Assembly: GCA_020062205.1 (NCBI GenBank)
Contig: JAGUWT010000230.1
Span: 1-42,751 of the forward strand
Direction of reading: 5' to 3'
DNA from: Thermodesulfovibrionales bacterium
GTDB taxonomy: Bacteria > Nitrospirota > Thermodesulfovibrionia > Thermodesulfovibrionales > SM23-35
DNA length: 42,751 nt
A program made the position numbers and the translations under genes. Positions 42,518-42,751 of the stretch are shown here, one piece after another. The notes below the pieces were generated by a model, which was not told where the DNA came from, ran no database searches, and worked only from the letters and a program-made list of their open reading frames with translations. Every line of letters begins with the position of its first letter. Within the stretch, counting starts at the first letter, position 1.

Positions 42518-42751
42518 ATGAAAAGAGGCTTTGACATATTTTTTTCATCCATTGGTCTCTTGGTATCTCTGCCTATCTTTGCATTGGTAGCAGTCCTCGT
42601 AAAGATAGAAAGCCGGGGGCCTGTATTTTTTATCCAGACAAGAATAGGCAGGAACTTCAAGCCTTTTGCCCTTTACAAGTTTAGAACCATGGTGGTGGAT
42701 GCTCCAAAGAAGGGCATCCCCATCACTGCCAGTGATGATCCACGAGTTACA
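42518..42751 (+). CDS. Phosphoglycosyl transferase (copy 2, cut by window edge)
   Basis: The first 78 codons of an initiating sugar transferase. The N-terminal membrane helix MKRGFDIFFSSIGLLVSLPI is followed by RGPVFFIQTRIGRNFKPFALYKFRTMV. The sequence remains open to the edge at the TASDDPRVT segment that precedes the catalytic DELPQ motif. It is a close relative of the truncated copy at 40729 and keeps the canonical FRTM, where that copy has FMTM. It may be the functional version. Confidence 0.87.
   Translation, partial: MKRGFDIFFSSIGLLVSLPIFALVAVLVKIESRGPVFFIQTRIGRNFKPFALYKFRTMVVDAPKKGIPITASDDPRVT

Noticed and set aside
1-42751. CRISPR array, tRNA, rRNA or prophage
   Set aside because: No regularly spaced direct repeats, no cloverleaf-like sequences and no phage structural genes were noticed.

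Overview
The window is almost entirely a large surface-glycan biosynthesis locus of a Gram-negative-type bacterium. Every recognisable gene lies on the + strand, tightly packed with many 4-8 nt overlaps. A Wzx-type flippase, an O-antigen ligase/polymerase-like protein, several phosphoglycosyl transferases and a full set of pseudaminic-acid genes point to a glycosylated flagellum, an O-antigen or a capsule. Base composition is moderately AT-rich with GC-richer patches, and TTG starts with good Shine-Dalgarno sequences recur. This would fit Nitrospirota- or Desulfobacterota-like lineages, but the sequence alone does not settle the taxon.

Layout. (1) 0.1-11.4 kb: nonulosonic (pseudaminic-type) acid core. 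It holds PseB, a sugar reductase fused to PseC, a B12-type radical SAM protein, a Gfo/Idh/MocA oxidoreductase, an SpsF/PseF-like CMP-sugar synthetase, a class III aminotransferase, PseG, PseI, and a hexapeptide acyltransferase fused to a DegT aminotransferase. (2) 11.4-20.5 kb: tailoring genes. These are WbqC, two methyltransferases, a PIG-L deacetylase, a GNAT (PseH candidate), an M28-like DUF4910 protein, a tandem flavodoxin-fold protein, an AMP-forming ligase, an acyl carrier protein and an AAC(3)-type N-acyltransferase. (3) 20.6-24.1 kb: a large glycosyltransferase-like protein and the flippase. (4) 24.2-30.4 kb: a second sugar-acid module, with a GAPDH-like dehydrogenase carrying a changed active-site motif, an epimerase, a methyltransferase, a HAD phosphatase, an FAH-family enzyme, a second CMP-sugar synthetase and a 2-hydroxyacid dehydrogenase. 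(5) 30.4-32.4 kb: a second large glycosyltransferase-like protein. (6) 32.4-34.2 kb: a GC-richer O-antigen ligase gene flanked by a broken GT2 gene and an IS3 transposase relic. (7) 34.2-40.1 kb: GT2, SDR, YdcF, GT4, PglC-like phosphoglycosyl transferase, acyltransferase and aminotransferase. (8) 40.1-42.75 kb: a decayed, repetitive end with a truncated WecA-like gene, two related phosphoglycosyl transferase copies (one truncated internally, one cut by the window edge), two relics of the same methyltransferase 3' end, a RelE/ParE-type toxin-antitoxin pair and a broken nucleotidyltransferase tail.

How the parts may work together. Regions 1 and 2 can make a CMP-activated pseudaminic-type acid whose N-acyl group may be a special acyl unit delivered by the dedicated ligase/ACP/N-acyltransferase set. 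Region 4 looks like a separate route. Its GAPDH-like plus 2-hydroxyacid dehydrogenase pair mirrors the Epd/PdxB logic (phospho-aldehyde to acid to 2-oxo acid) and ends with its own CMP-transferase. The locus may therefore build two acidic sugars, one of them possibly undescribed. This is inference from gene content.
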